A DNA stretch of 64,000 bases from Pontibacter korlensis (lineage in GTDB: Bacteria; Bacteroidota; Bacteroidia; Cytophagales; Hymenobacteraceae). The notes beneath the pieces are model-generated. The model saw only the letters and a program-made list of their open reading frames with translations, searched no databases and was not told the origin of the DNA. Location: positions 4,643,001-4,707,000 of the forward strand of contig NZ_CP009621.1 of NCBI RefSeq assembly GCF_000973725.1, in the 5' to 3' direction. Positions 45,880-54,489 of the stretch are shown piece after piece (within the stretch, counting starts at the first letter, position 1; every line of letters begins with the position of its first letter). Both the position numbers and the translations under genes were made by a program.

Positions 45880-45995
45880 AGGCTAAAGTAAGAGGAGAAT
45901 GCACATAATGACGTGTCTTCTCCTCTTCACTTTTATTCAAGCATGTAATACTCCTGGTGCAGCCGTTGCACCTGTTTTACCTTACTTTAGCCTTT
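45878..45995. terminator. Nested inverted repeats between convergent genes
   Basis: An outer 15-bp perfect repeat (AAAGGCTAAAGTAAG at 45878-45892 and its complement at 45981-45995) encloses an inner 9-bp repeat (AGAGGAGAA at 45891-45899, TTCTCCTCT at 45918-45926). The right outer arm covers the last codons of the AI-2E gene. It probably acts as a convergent terminator. Confidence 0.6.
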
Positions 45996-47072
45996 GGAGA
46001 ATTTCTGCTTTATACTTTTCACCCAATCAGGCTCATCCAACTCATCCTCCAGCAGATAGGCAATTGGGTTCAGCGATGGCAGGTGCTCACAAACAATCCT
46101 GATGATGGCAAACAAGGGCACAAACAGAATCATACCGGCAACTCCCCAAATAAGCTCCCCAAGCACAATTGCTACTACCGTAATCAGTGGGCTCAGGTCC
46201 ATCTTCGCTCCCATCACAAATGGCTCTATCAGGTTGTTATCAATTAACTGAGCCGCCACCAGAATACCTATAACGGGTAATATCGTCCCAGTAGCGCCGC
46301 TGACAAAAGCCATAATCAGAGGGAAGAATCCACCTACAAACGCACCTACGTACGGAATAATGGTGGGCAGAACGGCTATAACACTCAGCAAAATGGGGTT
46401 CTTTAGCCCTACTATTGAGAAACCTATACTATAGATGATCGCCAGGAAAAGCATAGAGATAAGTCGTCCTCCCAGGTATGCTGCTGCTACAGTGGTTATA
46501 CTGCTCAGGGTTCGCTGTGCCTCAACCTTGTTTTCTGGCTTTACAAGTTTCAGGAAAAAATTTTTATACTTGTCTCGCTGCCACAACAGGAAGAACATGT
46601 AAAGAATAATCAAGGCAAAAGAGGTGATTATGCCCATGAGGCCTTTCATGATAGAGGTTGCAAAGTTGCTAACAGTCTGAGACAGTTTAGATACCTGCGA
46701 TTTTGCCATTTTTATCTGCTCCTGGGGCGCTACGCCAAACTGCTGCTGTATCCATTGCTGCAGACTATCGATCATCTGCTCCAACTGCTGCTGTATTTTA
46801 GGCAAATCATTAGAAAAGCTTGCTGCCTGTGCAGAAATCACAAACAACACTGCAGCAATAAACAGCAGAATGATCAGGATACAGATCAGCGTAGAGAAAA
46901 TCCTGCTTATACCCCAGCTCTCCAGCTTGTTGCTTACAGGCAGCATGAGCATAGAGAAAATGATACCGAAGAACAACGGTATAAAGAATGTCTTGCCGTA
47001 GTACAGTGCTATTACTGTCAGAATTCCCAGCAATATGATCGCGTTGGCCCGGTAAATGGATATGGATTTCAT
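45987..47072 (-). CDS. AI-2E family transporter (PerM/TqsA-like)
   Basis: The protein, 361 residues from ATG 47072, has the family plan: two N-terminal TM helices, a long soluble loop (QAASFSNDLPKIQQQLEQM), and a C-terminal TM bundle with the conserved stretch GLKNPILLSVIAVLPTIIPY, split here at 20. A longer frame opens at ATG 47186, but the 38 extra residues look unlike the family and AAAAGGGAAG lies just before 47072, so I choose the shorter form. Members export small molecules or move ions; AI-2 export is proved for few of them. It ends in a basic tail and is divergent from the CDF-like gene. Confidence 0.85.
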   Translation of the reverse strand: MKSISIYRANAIILLGILTVIALYYGKTFFIPLFFGIIFSMLMLPVSNKLESWGISRIFSTLICILIILLFIAAVLFVISAQAASFSNDLPKIQQQLEQMIDSLQQWIQQQFGVAPQEQIKMAKSQVSKLSQTVSNFATSIMKGLMGIITSFALIILYMFFLLWQRDKYKNFFLKLVKPENKVEAQRTLSSITTVAAAYLGGRLISMLFLAIIYSIGFSIVGLKNPILLSVIAVLPTIIPYVGAFVGGFFPLIMAFVSGATGTILPVIGILVAAQLIDNNLIEPFVMGAKMDLSPLITVVAIVLGELIWGVAGMILFVPLFAIIRIVCEHLPSLNPIAYLLEDELDEPDWVKSIKQKFSKG

Positions 47073-47253
47073 GATATCTTCCCTTTTAAAGTGCATACGG
47101 AAGAAACCACTGATTTGCTTTCTTTTAAAATTATAGCCAAGGTTAGGCTCCTCTACAGTAGAAACTAAGCCATCATACCTCATCATACTTGGCGTTACCT
47201 GGTTAAGAAGCAGCAGATGCCAACTCTTTTGCCTATGGTTTTGTTAAAGTAGT

Positions 47254-47916
47254 ATGCAGACTATATCCATAATCAACACAGATAATAAAATTAAGCTGTA
47301 CAAGGTGGCCTTCTGGCTTGCTGTATTCACCATTGTCTATAACACAGTGGAGGGGCTGGTCTCCACTTCTCTTGGATATGAAGATGAAAGCCTTTCCTTG
47401 TTTGGGTTTGGTTCCGATAGCTTTATTGAGGTTATATCAGGCATAGGTATTGCCCATATGGTGCTGCGCATCCAGAAAAATGCCAACAGCACAAGAGACT
47501 CATTTGAGCGAACAGCGCTCAGAATCACAGGAGTTGCTTTTTACTCTTTGGTAGCAGGCCTTACTGTAACCAGCATCTACAATATCTGGACCGGGCATAA
47601 ACCAGAGACTACCCTTTGGGGTGTTGTAATCTCAATCATTTCCATAGCTGTTATGTGGGCGTTGGTTTATGCAAAAGAAAAGGTTGGCCGCAAGCTAAAC
47701 TCTGATGCCATTTTAGCAGATGCAGGCTGTACAAGGGTGTGTATTTATATGTCGGTTATTCTTCTAGTAGCCAGTGCTATCTATGAGCTTACCGGCTTTC
47801 CGTATATAGACAGTATCGGTACCCTTGGTATAGCATATTTTGCCTTCAAAGAAGGTCAGGAATGTTTTGAAAAAGCAAAAAGCGATAAACTGTGCAGCAG
47901 TAAGGGCTGCTGCTAA
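47254..47916 (+). CDS. CDF-like transmembrane protein without cytoplasmic domain
   Basis: The 220-residue protein has about six TM helices and looks like the membrane part of cation diffusion facilitators. TM2 carries SDSFIEVISG where classical CDFs have a metal-site Asp/His pair, and TM5 carries SDAILADAGCTRVC in the matching place, with Cys replacing the usual His. The C-terminal metal-sensing domain is missing and the tail is Cys-rich (CSSKGCC). It may transport a soft metal or be a relative with another role. It is monocistronic, with a strong terminator. Confidence 0.7.
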   Translation: MQTISIINTDNKIKLYKVAFWLAVFTIVYNTVEGLVSTSLGYEDESLSLFGFGSDSFIEVISGIGIAHMVLRIQKNANSTRDSFERTALRITGVAFYSLVAGLTVTSIYNIWTGHKPETTLWGVVISIISIAVMWALVYAKEKVGRKLNSDAILADAGCTRVCIYMSVILLVASAIYELTGFPYIDSIGTLGIAYFAFKEGQECFEKAKSDKLCSSKGCC

Positions 47917-47920
47917 CAGC

Positions 47921-47957
47921 AAAACAGGGTGTGGGGATAATCCCCACACCCTGTTTT
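47921..47957 (+). terminator. Terminator after the CDF-like gene
   Basis: AAAACAGGGTGTGGGGA pairs with TCCCCACACCCTGTTTT, loop TAA, 5 bp after the stop codon. Confidence 0.93.
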
Positions 47958-48144
47958 TACCTGGCTGATGTATGAAAGGAGCAGCAGCACCTATACTGCT
48001 ACACATTTTGCACTTATCAAATACATCCAAAAACACACTTATACTTTCCTCGTAAATAAACTACTCAAACAAATACTAAGGAACGGTTTTTGCGTGTATT
48101 TATAGTAGCAATTAGTCCTAAAGCTAATATAAAATCAGCAAGAT

Positions 48145-50607
48145 ATGAACCGGATTAAACTTAAACATTTCCTATATATGATGCCTGTTTTACTGCTGGC
48201 ATCAATGGCATTTATAAGTCCGCAGACTGACCTTACCCAACGGCTAGAGTCTTACCTGAGCACATTTCGGTCGCAGTATGCACCAGAAAAGGTATATGTG
48301 CAAACAGATAAGCCATACTATGCTCCTGGGCAGGCTGTGTGGCTGAAAGGATATGTGGTAGATGCTGCCACTCTACGCCCTTCTGCAAAGAGCCAGGTGC
48401 TATATGTAGACCTACTAAATGCTAGTAACCAACCCGTGCATCAACTCATTTTAAAGGCCGAAAATGGTAAAGCTGCTGGTGATATGTTACTACCAGATAG
48501 CCTGCCAGCAGGCACCTATACTCTGGCTGCCTATACACAATGGATGCGTAACTTCGGCGATGGTACGTTCTTCACCAAAACCTTGCAGGTGTTGGGGCCT
48601 AGTGATAACACTGCAACAGCAAAAACCACTTCTGCTACCGAGAAAATTGATTTTCAGTTTTTCCCGGAAGGAGGCGACATGGTGCAAGGTTTGAAAAACA
48701 GAATTGCTTTTAAAGCAACAGGTACTGCCGGAAAAGGTGTTGCTGTTTCAGGTAGCGTTTTTGATGATCAGGGGCAAAAGCTCCTGGATTTTTCAGACCT
48801 ACACTTAGGAATGGGAGCCTTTGAGTTACAGCCCGAAGCTGGCAGAAACTATATAGCAAGAGTTAAAACCAGCGATGGTAAGAGTGTAGAATATGTACTA
48901 CCAAAAGCAAAGACTACAGGTTATTTGCTTAGAGTGGATGAGACCACTGGCAATAACCTGGAGATTTCTATAGCCGGGAACGTAAACCAACAGGAGCCCT
49001 TGGTATTGACAGGTATCAGCCAGGATGCTTTAAAGTATTCTCAAGCTGTTTCACTACAGCCTGGGCAAACTTACCGACAGCAGGTTCCGAAGTCAGAGTT
49101 TTCTACGGGTATTGTACGCTTCAACCTGTCTCGTGCAAACGGGGAGCCTCTAGCCGAGCGACTGGTGTTTGTAGACCATCAGGATGATCTGAATATTAAC
49201 CTCACCACAAACAAATCAACGTTTGAAGGGCGGGAGCTAGTTACCCTGCAGTTGGAGGCAAAAGACAAGAACGGACAGCCTGTAGCCACAGACTTTTCCC
49301 TAGCCATAACAGATGATGAACTGGTAAAGCAAAGCAAGAACAGCCTTGGCATTAAAAGTTACCTACTGCTGACTTCTGACCTGAAAGGGTATGTAGAGCA
49401 GCCTGGCTACTATTTTGAAAATGATAATCCACAGCGAAAGCAGGCCTTGCAGTACCTGCTCATGACGCAAGGTTGGCGACGTTTCAGCTGGCAAGCAGCT
49501 ACATCTGGCTCCTTCCCAAGCATACAATATCCGGCTGAGCAAGACCTGACGATCAAAGGCAAGCTGGTTACTAAAAAAGATAAGCCTGTCGCAAACGGGG
49601 AAGCCCTGCTTTACCTGCAAGGTCAGCACCAGGCCTTTATCACAACGGAAACAAACCGCCAGGGTGAGTTTTCCTTCAGAGGCTTTGACTTTACGGGAGA
49701 TGTAGATATGGTGGTACAAGGTACAGACGCCAGGGGCAGACGCAAACACCTGCAGGTAGTGATGGAGGAGGACTCTTTTATCCCGAAAGTAGCTACTTCG
49801 AACCCTTTTCAGGCAGAAGCACTCTTACCAGATGCCAGGCAAGATTTTTTGCAGGCCAGCAGGCAGCAGCAATTTGCCTCATCTAACTTTAATCAGGCTT
49901 ATACCTTAAGAGGCATTTTACTTCCTGAAGTGGACATCAAAGGCGAGAAAGATGTTTATGTGCCTTTTACCTTGCATAGAGAGGCAGATGTGGTAATAAA
50001 AGGCAAAGATTTAACAGTTGCTCCTTCCGGCAACATCTTGGAAAGCCTTCAGGGGCGTGTGGCTGGCGTGCAGATTTACCGCTCCGGGCAAAACCAGTTC
50101 AGGGCCAGAATCAGAGGACAGCAAACACCGCCGTTGTACCTGGTTGATGGTGTGCCAGTTTCGGAAGGTACCCTATCGATGCTGAGCCAATTCGACATAA
50201 ACAGAGTAGAGATTCTGAAGGATGCGGCCAGCGCTGCTATCTATGGCGGCAGAGCCTCAGGTGGGGTTATCGCCATCTTTACTGACCATGGTGGCGAGGA
50301 AGAAACAGAAGTAGAACCTGGTACTTACATCATTGTGCATCAAGCCAAAGGGTATAACAAAGTGCGGGAGTTCTACAGCCCACGTTATGAGGAGCCGGGT
50401 GAGGGCAGTAACGAGCCAGACCTGCGCACTACCATCTACTGGAACCCTAGCGTGAAAACTGATGCAAATGGCAAGGCAACTGTAACCTTCTATACCGCTG
50501 ACCGCAGCACCACTTATAGAGCCATTGCAGAGGGAGTTTCTGATGAGGGAAAACCAGGTAGTGGTACTCTAACCTTTCAAGTGAGCAGCAAAAAGCTTAA
50601 CCCATAG
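48145..50607 (+). CDS. MG2-like protein with embedded TonB-receptor plug domain
   Basis: The 820-residue protein has an N-terminal hydrophobic leader (LYMMPVLLLASMAF), then macroglobulin MG2-like domains (VYVQTDKPYYAPGQAVWLKG about 50-70 and further repeats), a carboxypeptidase-like insertion (about 470-550), and a TonB-receptor plug (about 630-715: LQGRVAGVQIYRSG, YLVDGVPVSEG, RVEILKDAASAAIYGGRASGG). No beta-barrel follows; the end is another beta domain (TVTFYTADRSTTYRA). It is a known Bacteroidota architecture of unclear function, perhaps a partner of outer-membrane receptors that binds other proteins. It is monocistronic with its own terminator. Confidence 0.85.
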   Translation: MNRIKLKHFLYMMPVLLLASMAFISPQTDLTQRLESYLSTFRSQYAPEKVYVQTDKPYYAPGQAVWLKGYVVDAATLRPSAKSQVLYVDLLNASNQPVHQLILKAENGKAAGDMLLPDSLPAGTYTLAAYTQWMRNFGDGTFFTKTLQVLGPSDNTATAKTTSATEKIDFQFFPEGGDMVQGLKNRIAFKATGTAGKGVAVSGSVFDDQGQKLLDFSDLHLGMGAFELQPEAGRNYIARVKTSDGKSVEYVLPKAKTTGYLLRVDETTGNNLEISIAGNVNQQEPLVLTGISQDALKYSQAVSLQPGQTYRQQVPKSEFSTGIVRFNLSRANGEPLAERLVFVDHQDDLNINLTTNKSTFEGRELVTLQLEAKDKNGQPVATDFSLAITDDELVKQSKNSLGIKSYLLLTSDLKGYVEQPGYYFENDNPQRKQALQYLLMTQGWRRFSWQAATSGSFPSIQYPAEQDLTIKGKLVTKKDKPVANGEALLYLQGQHQAFITTETNRQGEFSFRGFDFTGDVDMVVQGTDARGRRKHLQVVMEEDSFIPKVATSNPFQAEALLPDARQDFLQASRQQQFASSNFNQAYTLRGILLPEVDIKGEKDVYVPFTLHREADVVIKGKDLTVAPSGNILESLQGRVAGVQIYRSGQNQFRARIRGQQTPPLYLVDGVPVSEGTLSMLSQFDINRVEILKDAASAAIYGGRASGGVIAIFTDHGGEEETEVEPGTYIIVHQAKGYNKVREFYSPRYEEPGEGSNEPDLRTTIYWNPSVKTDANGKATVTFYTADRSTTYRAIAEGVSDEGKPGSGTLTFQVSSKKLNP

Positions 50608-50622
50608 TTTTGAGATTCCTGC

Positions 50623-50657
50623 AAAAAGCCAGCCGTTACATGATGGCTGGCTTTTTT
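50623..50657. terminator. Bidirectional terminator between convergent genes
   Basis: AAAAAGCCAGCC pairs with GGCTGGCTTTTTT around a ten-base loop, between the MG2-like gene and the hybrid kinase. Confidence 0.92.
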
Positions 50658-50678
50658 ACGCCTTCTAGTTCAGGCTTT

Positions 50679-52649
50679 TCAACCAGTTTGTAATCTCTCA
50701 TCCAGCCCTTTTAGTATCAACCTGAATTGGGTGCCGATAAGGTGCTCTACCAGCTCAAGTTGGTCGGGGTCAAGGGGTACAGCTCTCAACAAGATGGTAC
50801 CATGCTCCAGCGCTGCGTGTAACGGCTTTGCATGTAAAAGCTCTAGTGAGGTTTCAATATTCTGTACCCAATAATTGTACGACTGCGAATTTCGCTCTTT
50901 TATCGCTTTAGTTATTTCTACACTTGCTTCTTGCAGCGCACTTATCGTAATTGTTATTAACTCCAGCATCCCCTCAGGGTCGTCAGACATGAGATCGTTG
51001 AAGGTTGAGAGATTGAAAGGCCCCTGCGTTTTATCATGATGCTGTACTACATTCTTCTCCCGCTCTTCTTCGGAAAGAGTGCCGGAACTGTAAGAAGCAA
51101 TCAGCTTGTAAAGTATACTTGGGTTGAAGGGCTTGGCAAGTATTCCGTTCATACCTGACTCCTCCAGCTTTCCCTGATACTCTGCCTGTGCTGAAGCTGT
51201 TAAGGCCACAATGGGTATTTTAGCATACTTGCCATCCTCCATACTTCTGATTCTCCTGGTGGCTTCGTAACCATCCATCACTGGCATTTGCAGGTCCATC
51301 AGAATCAAATCGTAATCATACCTTATTACCTTCTCAATTGCCTCCTGCCCATTACCAACTACATCATACCTTACCCCCCAATTTGTCAGGTACTGCGACA
51401 GCACATAAACATTGATCTTGTTGTCCTCCACAAGCAGCAGCCTTACCCCTTTGGCAGTATTGGTTTCTGTTTGTTGTAGAGTTGCCTTGGCAGCCTCCTT
51501 GCTTACCTTTAGCTCGAGGTTAAAATAAAAGCGAGAACCTTTACCCTGCTCACTTTCCACCTTTAGCTCACTGTTATAAAGCGCAAGCAGCCTTTGGCTG
51601 ATGGCAAGCCCTAAACCAGTACCGCCATAAGTCCGGTTGATATAGGAGTTGGCCTGAGCAAAATCTTCGAATATGATTTTCTGCTTATCAGGCGCGATGC
51701 CAATGCCTGTGTCTGCAACCTCAAAGCCAATAGACACCCTGTCCCTGACTTGCTTCTTTTGTGTTATCTTAACAGCTACATGACCATGCTCAGTAAATTT
51801 CAAGGCATTGCTTATGAGGTTATTAAGTACCTGCACCAGCTTTAAGGGATCAACAAAAAGGTGCTCAGGTATTTGCTCGTCAATCTCATACTTGATAGTG
51901 AGTCCATTCGCTTCTGCCCTGGCCTCAAAACCATGTAGTATACTAGCCACTAAATCTCTTATAGCAACACTTTCCTCATCAAGGCTCACTTTGCCTGCTT
52001 CGATTTTATTGAAGTCGAGAATGTTGTTAATGAGCTTCAGCAGGTTTTCAGTTGAGAGTTCCAGCACGCTCAGGTACTCTGCCTGCTGAGGCGATAGTGT
52101 TGTATTACGCATCAGGTGTACAATTCCGACGATAGCATTGATTGGTGTTCTTATCTCATGGCTGACAGTAGACAAAAACTCCGCTTTTACACGGGCTGCA
52201 TCCTCTGCTTTTTTCTTGGCTTTTAGCAGCTCAAGCTCATACTTCTTGCGGTCTGTGATATTGAATACAGTAGTCCTGTATAGGGCAGGCCTTCCTTGCA
52301 GATCTCTTACAAGAGTAGTATTTAGCAAAACTGGAAGGAGTTTTCCTGAACTGGCCCTAAGCGAAAAGTTAATCTCGTTTATAAAACCCTGCATTTGCAG
52401 TAGCGGGTAGTAATGGGTTTCATAATAGATGGCATCGCCAATGGGGAGCAGGTCCTGTATCTTCTTCACAAAGAGTAGCTGCTTTGCATCATACTCCAGC
52501 CAGGTTTGAAAAGTGTTGTTGATTTTGATGAACGTTCCGTCAGGGAGCGTAGAAAAATAACCACATGGAGCATTATCATAAAGCTCTTCTACACTCTCTT
52601 CCAATAACCCTTCTAGAGCCAGCTTAGTGATATTATTCCTACTTACCAC
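50679..52649 (-). CDS. PAS hybrid histidine kinase with receiver and degenerate Hpt domain
   Basis: The 656-residue soluble protein has an N-terminal PAS domain (about 18-135; YDNAPCGYFSTLPDGTF), HisKA with His164 (VSHEIRTPINAI), HATPase_c (NALKF at 281, DTGIGI, GTGLGL), a receiver with Asp452 (LILMDLQMP), and a C-terminal helical domain (about 545-650) placed like an Hpt. At the usual phospho-His position the sequence reads WVQNIETSLELL, so the His seems replaced by Gln and the Hpt cannot relay. Its start overlaps the end of the RsbQ-like gene by 11 bp, so the two are translationally coupled. The PAS resembles that of RsbP. Confidence 0.9.
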   Translation of the reverse strand: MVSRNNITKLALEGLLEESVEELYDNAPCGYFSTLPDGTFIKINNTFQTWLEYDAKQLLFVKKIQDLLPIGDAIYYETHYYPLLQMQGFINEINFSLRASSGKLLPVLLNTTLVRDLQGRPALYRTTVFNITDRKKYELELLKAKKKAEDAARVKAEFLSTVSHEIRTPINAIVGIVHLMRNTTLSPQQAEYLSVLELSTENLLKLINNILDFNKIEAGKVSLDEESVAIRDLVASILHGFEARAEANGLTIKYEIDEQIPEHLFVDPLKLVQVLNNLISNALKFTEHGHVAVKITQKKQVRDRVSIGFEVADTGIGIAPDKQKIIFEDFAQANSYINRTYGGTGLGLAISQRLLALYNSELKVESEQGKGSRFYFNLELKVSKEAAKATLQQTETNTAKGVRLLLVEDNKINVYVLSQYLTNWGVRYDVVGNGQEAIEKVIRYDYDLILMDLQMPVMDGYEATRRIRSMEDGKYAKIPIVALTASAQAEYQGKLEESGMNGILAKPFNPSILYKLIASYSSGTLSEEEREKNVVQHHDKTQGPFNLSTFNDLMSDDPEGMLELITITISALQEASVEITKAIKERNSQSYNYWVQNIETSLELLHAKPLHAALEHGTILLRAVPLDPDQLELVEHLIGTQFRLILKGLDERLQTG

Positions 52650-53448
52650 TGATATTTCGGTCTAAGAAGCTTTTAATAGCAGCTATGGTCTGCTCTGGTT
52701 CACTAATATGCGGACAATGACCCGATGCATCAAGCATAACGAACTCACTGCCTTCAACAGCCTGATGCACGTACTCACCTACAGGTGTAGGGGCTATCAC
52801 ATCCTGGCTGCACTGCAGTATCAGCGACATAATTTTTACTTTTGGCAGATCAGCCCTGTTGTCGGATAGAAAAGTTACCTCTGCAAACTGCTTGGCAATA
52901 TCCGGATTTGTTTTGCAAAAGCTGTTGGTTAGCTCCTCACTTAGCTCCGGCCTGTCAGGGTTTCCCATTATTACAGGCGCTGCCGCACTAGACCACCCAA
53001 GGTAATTACTCTCCAGCGACTGAAGCATTCCTTCTAAATCCTCTCTTGAGAAGCCTCCAATGTAGTCTCCTTCGCTAATGTAGTAAGGAGACGGGCTAAC
53101 CATAATCAGGCTGTGGAACAGCCCTGGTTCTTTGATAACAGCCAACACTCCTACCATAGAACTTACTGAGTGCCCCACCAGAATTACATCCTCTAGTTCC
53201 AGCGCATGGCATATTTCCAGTATATCATCGGCATATCCTTGCAAATTACTGTACTTGTCTTTCCTATAAGCACTCTCATCAGACTTGCCAGCACCTACAT
53301 AGTCGAACAGCACAATCTTAAAATTGTGCTGGAAAGCTGGGGTTATAAACCTCCACATATTTTGGTCACAGCCATAGCCATGAGCAAATACCATGGGCAT
53401 CTCCCCTTGTCCAAACACATGAACATTATGCCTTTTAAGTACATCCAT
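52639..53448 (-). CDS. RsbQ-like alpha/beta hydrolase
   Basis: The protein matches RsbQ of Bacillus along its length: FAHGYGCDQNMWR, VLFDYVGAGKSD, GHSVSSMVG, GGFSREDLEGML, SNYLGWS, NPDRPE, LILQCSQDVIAP and GHCPHISEP. Counted from the upper ATG (53469), the triad is Ser101, Asp223 and His251. I use the second ATG (53448), which gives 269 residues and fits the RsbQ N-terminus better. RsbQ and the plant receptors KAI2/D14 form one family that binds or hydrolyses small hydrophobic ligands; RsbQ activates the PAS phosphatase RsbP in energy stress. Here the overlapping downstream gene is a PAS histidine kinase, the likely partner. Confidence 0.92.
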   Translation of the reverse strand: MDVLKRHNVHVFGQGEMPMVFAHGYGCDQNMWRFITPAFQHNFKIVLFDYVGAGKSDESAYRKDKYSNLQGYADDILEICHALELEDVILVGHSVSSMVGVLAVIKEPGLFHSLIMVSPSPYYISEGDYIGGFSREDLEGMLQSLESNYLGWSSAAAPVIMGNPDRPELSEELTNSFCKTNPDIAKQFAEVTFLSDNRADLPKVKIMSLILQCSQDVIAPTPVGEYVHQAVEGSEFVMLDASGHCPHISEPEQTIAAIKSFLDRNISGK

Positions 53449-53469
53449 AACACTGCGTCTGATGAGCAA

Positions 53470-53904
53470 TAGGATCTAAGTAGCTAAAGCGGTATGCTGC
53501 AGGAAAATAAACATTAGAAGCACTACAAGAACCTGGTGAGTCAGGTTCAGCCTTTTCTCCGTCTTAGCTTTATCCTTTTATACCCATATAAGTCAATTAC
53601 ATAAATTAAGTTATATTAATAAATGGTATAAATCAATAGACTTGTCTACTAATCCGGCAGTGATAAGTTGCAGGTATGCTCCGGTATCCTATACTTTTAA
53701 TCAGGAAAGTAATTGTACTATCGTGCTGAGCGAAGTAAGAAGTGTGGTAGCCTGGTAGTATAACTGAGGTTGCAACCCAAGAAAGGCACCATTCCAGTAG
53801 AAAAGGTCTAGTATGGCTGATAAGAAAATAGAAAAGCCGCTTAACAATTAAGAAGCGGCTCGGGAAAAAGAACTGACGCCCTCAGGTTAGAAAGCAAGGA
53901 ATCA
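53470..53904. other. 435-bp intergenic region with two hairpins
   Basis: The leader of the RsbQ-like gene holds a short hairpin, GAACCTG/CAGGTTC (53529-53548). A terminator for the next gene upstream lies at 53822-53860. No small gene is evident. Confidence 0.4.
53822..53860 (-). terminator. Terminator after the 53905-54414 gene
   Basis: On the minus strand AGCCGCTT and AAGCGGCT flank a ten-base loop and are followed by TTTTCTATTTTCTTA. It supports transcription of the hypothetical gene at 53905-54414. Confidence 0.8.
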
Positions 53905-54414
53905 CTACTCTTTAGCCCCTGGCAACCCTGACTCTAAGTACAGATCTAGGTGGTCATTCAGGTTGCTTCCTTCCTGTAGGTTCCTGATGTCGTTGTTAAA
54001 GTTGTGGTGAATATGCCTGATCACATACGAGTCAACTGCCATCACAGCCATATAATCGGCAATAGTAGCTAGTTTATTTACCTGAGGGTTGATGTGAAAC
54101 TCATCTAGGTTCAAAGACTCGATGTAATTGTGTAACTGTACCAGCTCAGGATATTTGGAGCGATAGGCATGTATAGTCCTGAGGAGCTTTTCAAGTATAA
54201 ATGCATACTTAAAGCTGTCGTTGTTACCCGCTGGCGGTTGATTATTTCTAAGGAAGGGCACCTTTATTCTAAGCGTCTTAAGTAGCAGAAAAGATTTTGT
54301 AACTGAATTAGCAATAATCTTAAAGGTGCTACAGCAACTTGAACCATATTGCCTAATAACTCCCCTTTTGGAGAAGCACTGAAAAATGCAGCACGGTCCA
54401 TGCTTAGTAGCCAA
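53905..54414 (-). CDS. Hypothetical protein
   Basis: I do not recognise this 169-residue frame. The C-terminal part (about 60-169) looks like a real globular, mostly helical protein (FILEKLLRTIHAYRSKYPEL, LATIADYMAVMAVDSYVIRH) with an acidic end. The first 60 residues are Cys- and Ser-rich and less protein-like, and no internal ATG lies before residue 119, so the start may be a non-ATG codon downstream of 54414. A terminator at 53822-53860 supports expression. The neighbour upstream is a cold-shock-domain gene. Confidence 0.5.
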   Translation of the reverse strand: MATKHGPCCIFQCFSKRGVIRQYGSSCCSTFKIIANSVTKSFLLLKTLRIKVPFLRNNQPPAGNNDSFKYAFILEKLLRTIHAYRSKYPELVQLHNYIESLNLDEFHINPQVNKLATIADYMAVMAVDSYVIRHIHHNFNNDIRNLQEGSNLNDHLDLYLESGLPGAKE

Positions 54415-54489
54415 AACAGGTACTCAAGTTCTTTATAGAAAGTTTCTGAATACCAGTTTTTGCTCCTAATGGCTAAACCACAGCGTTCA

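Noticed and set aside
47073..47186. N-terminal extension of the AI-2E transporter from ATG 47186
   Set aside because: The 38 extra residues lack family likeness and a purine-rich site precedes the internal ATG at 47072.
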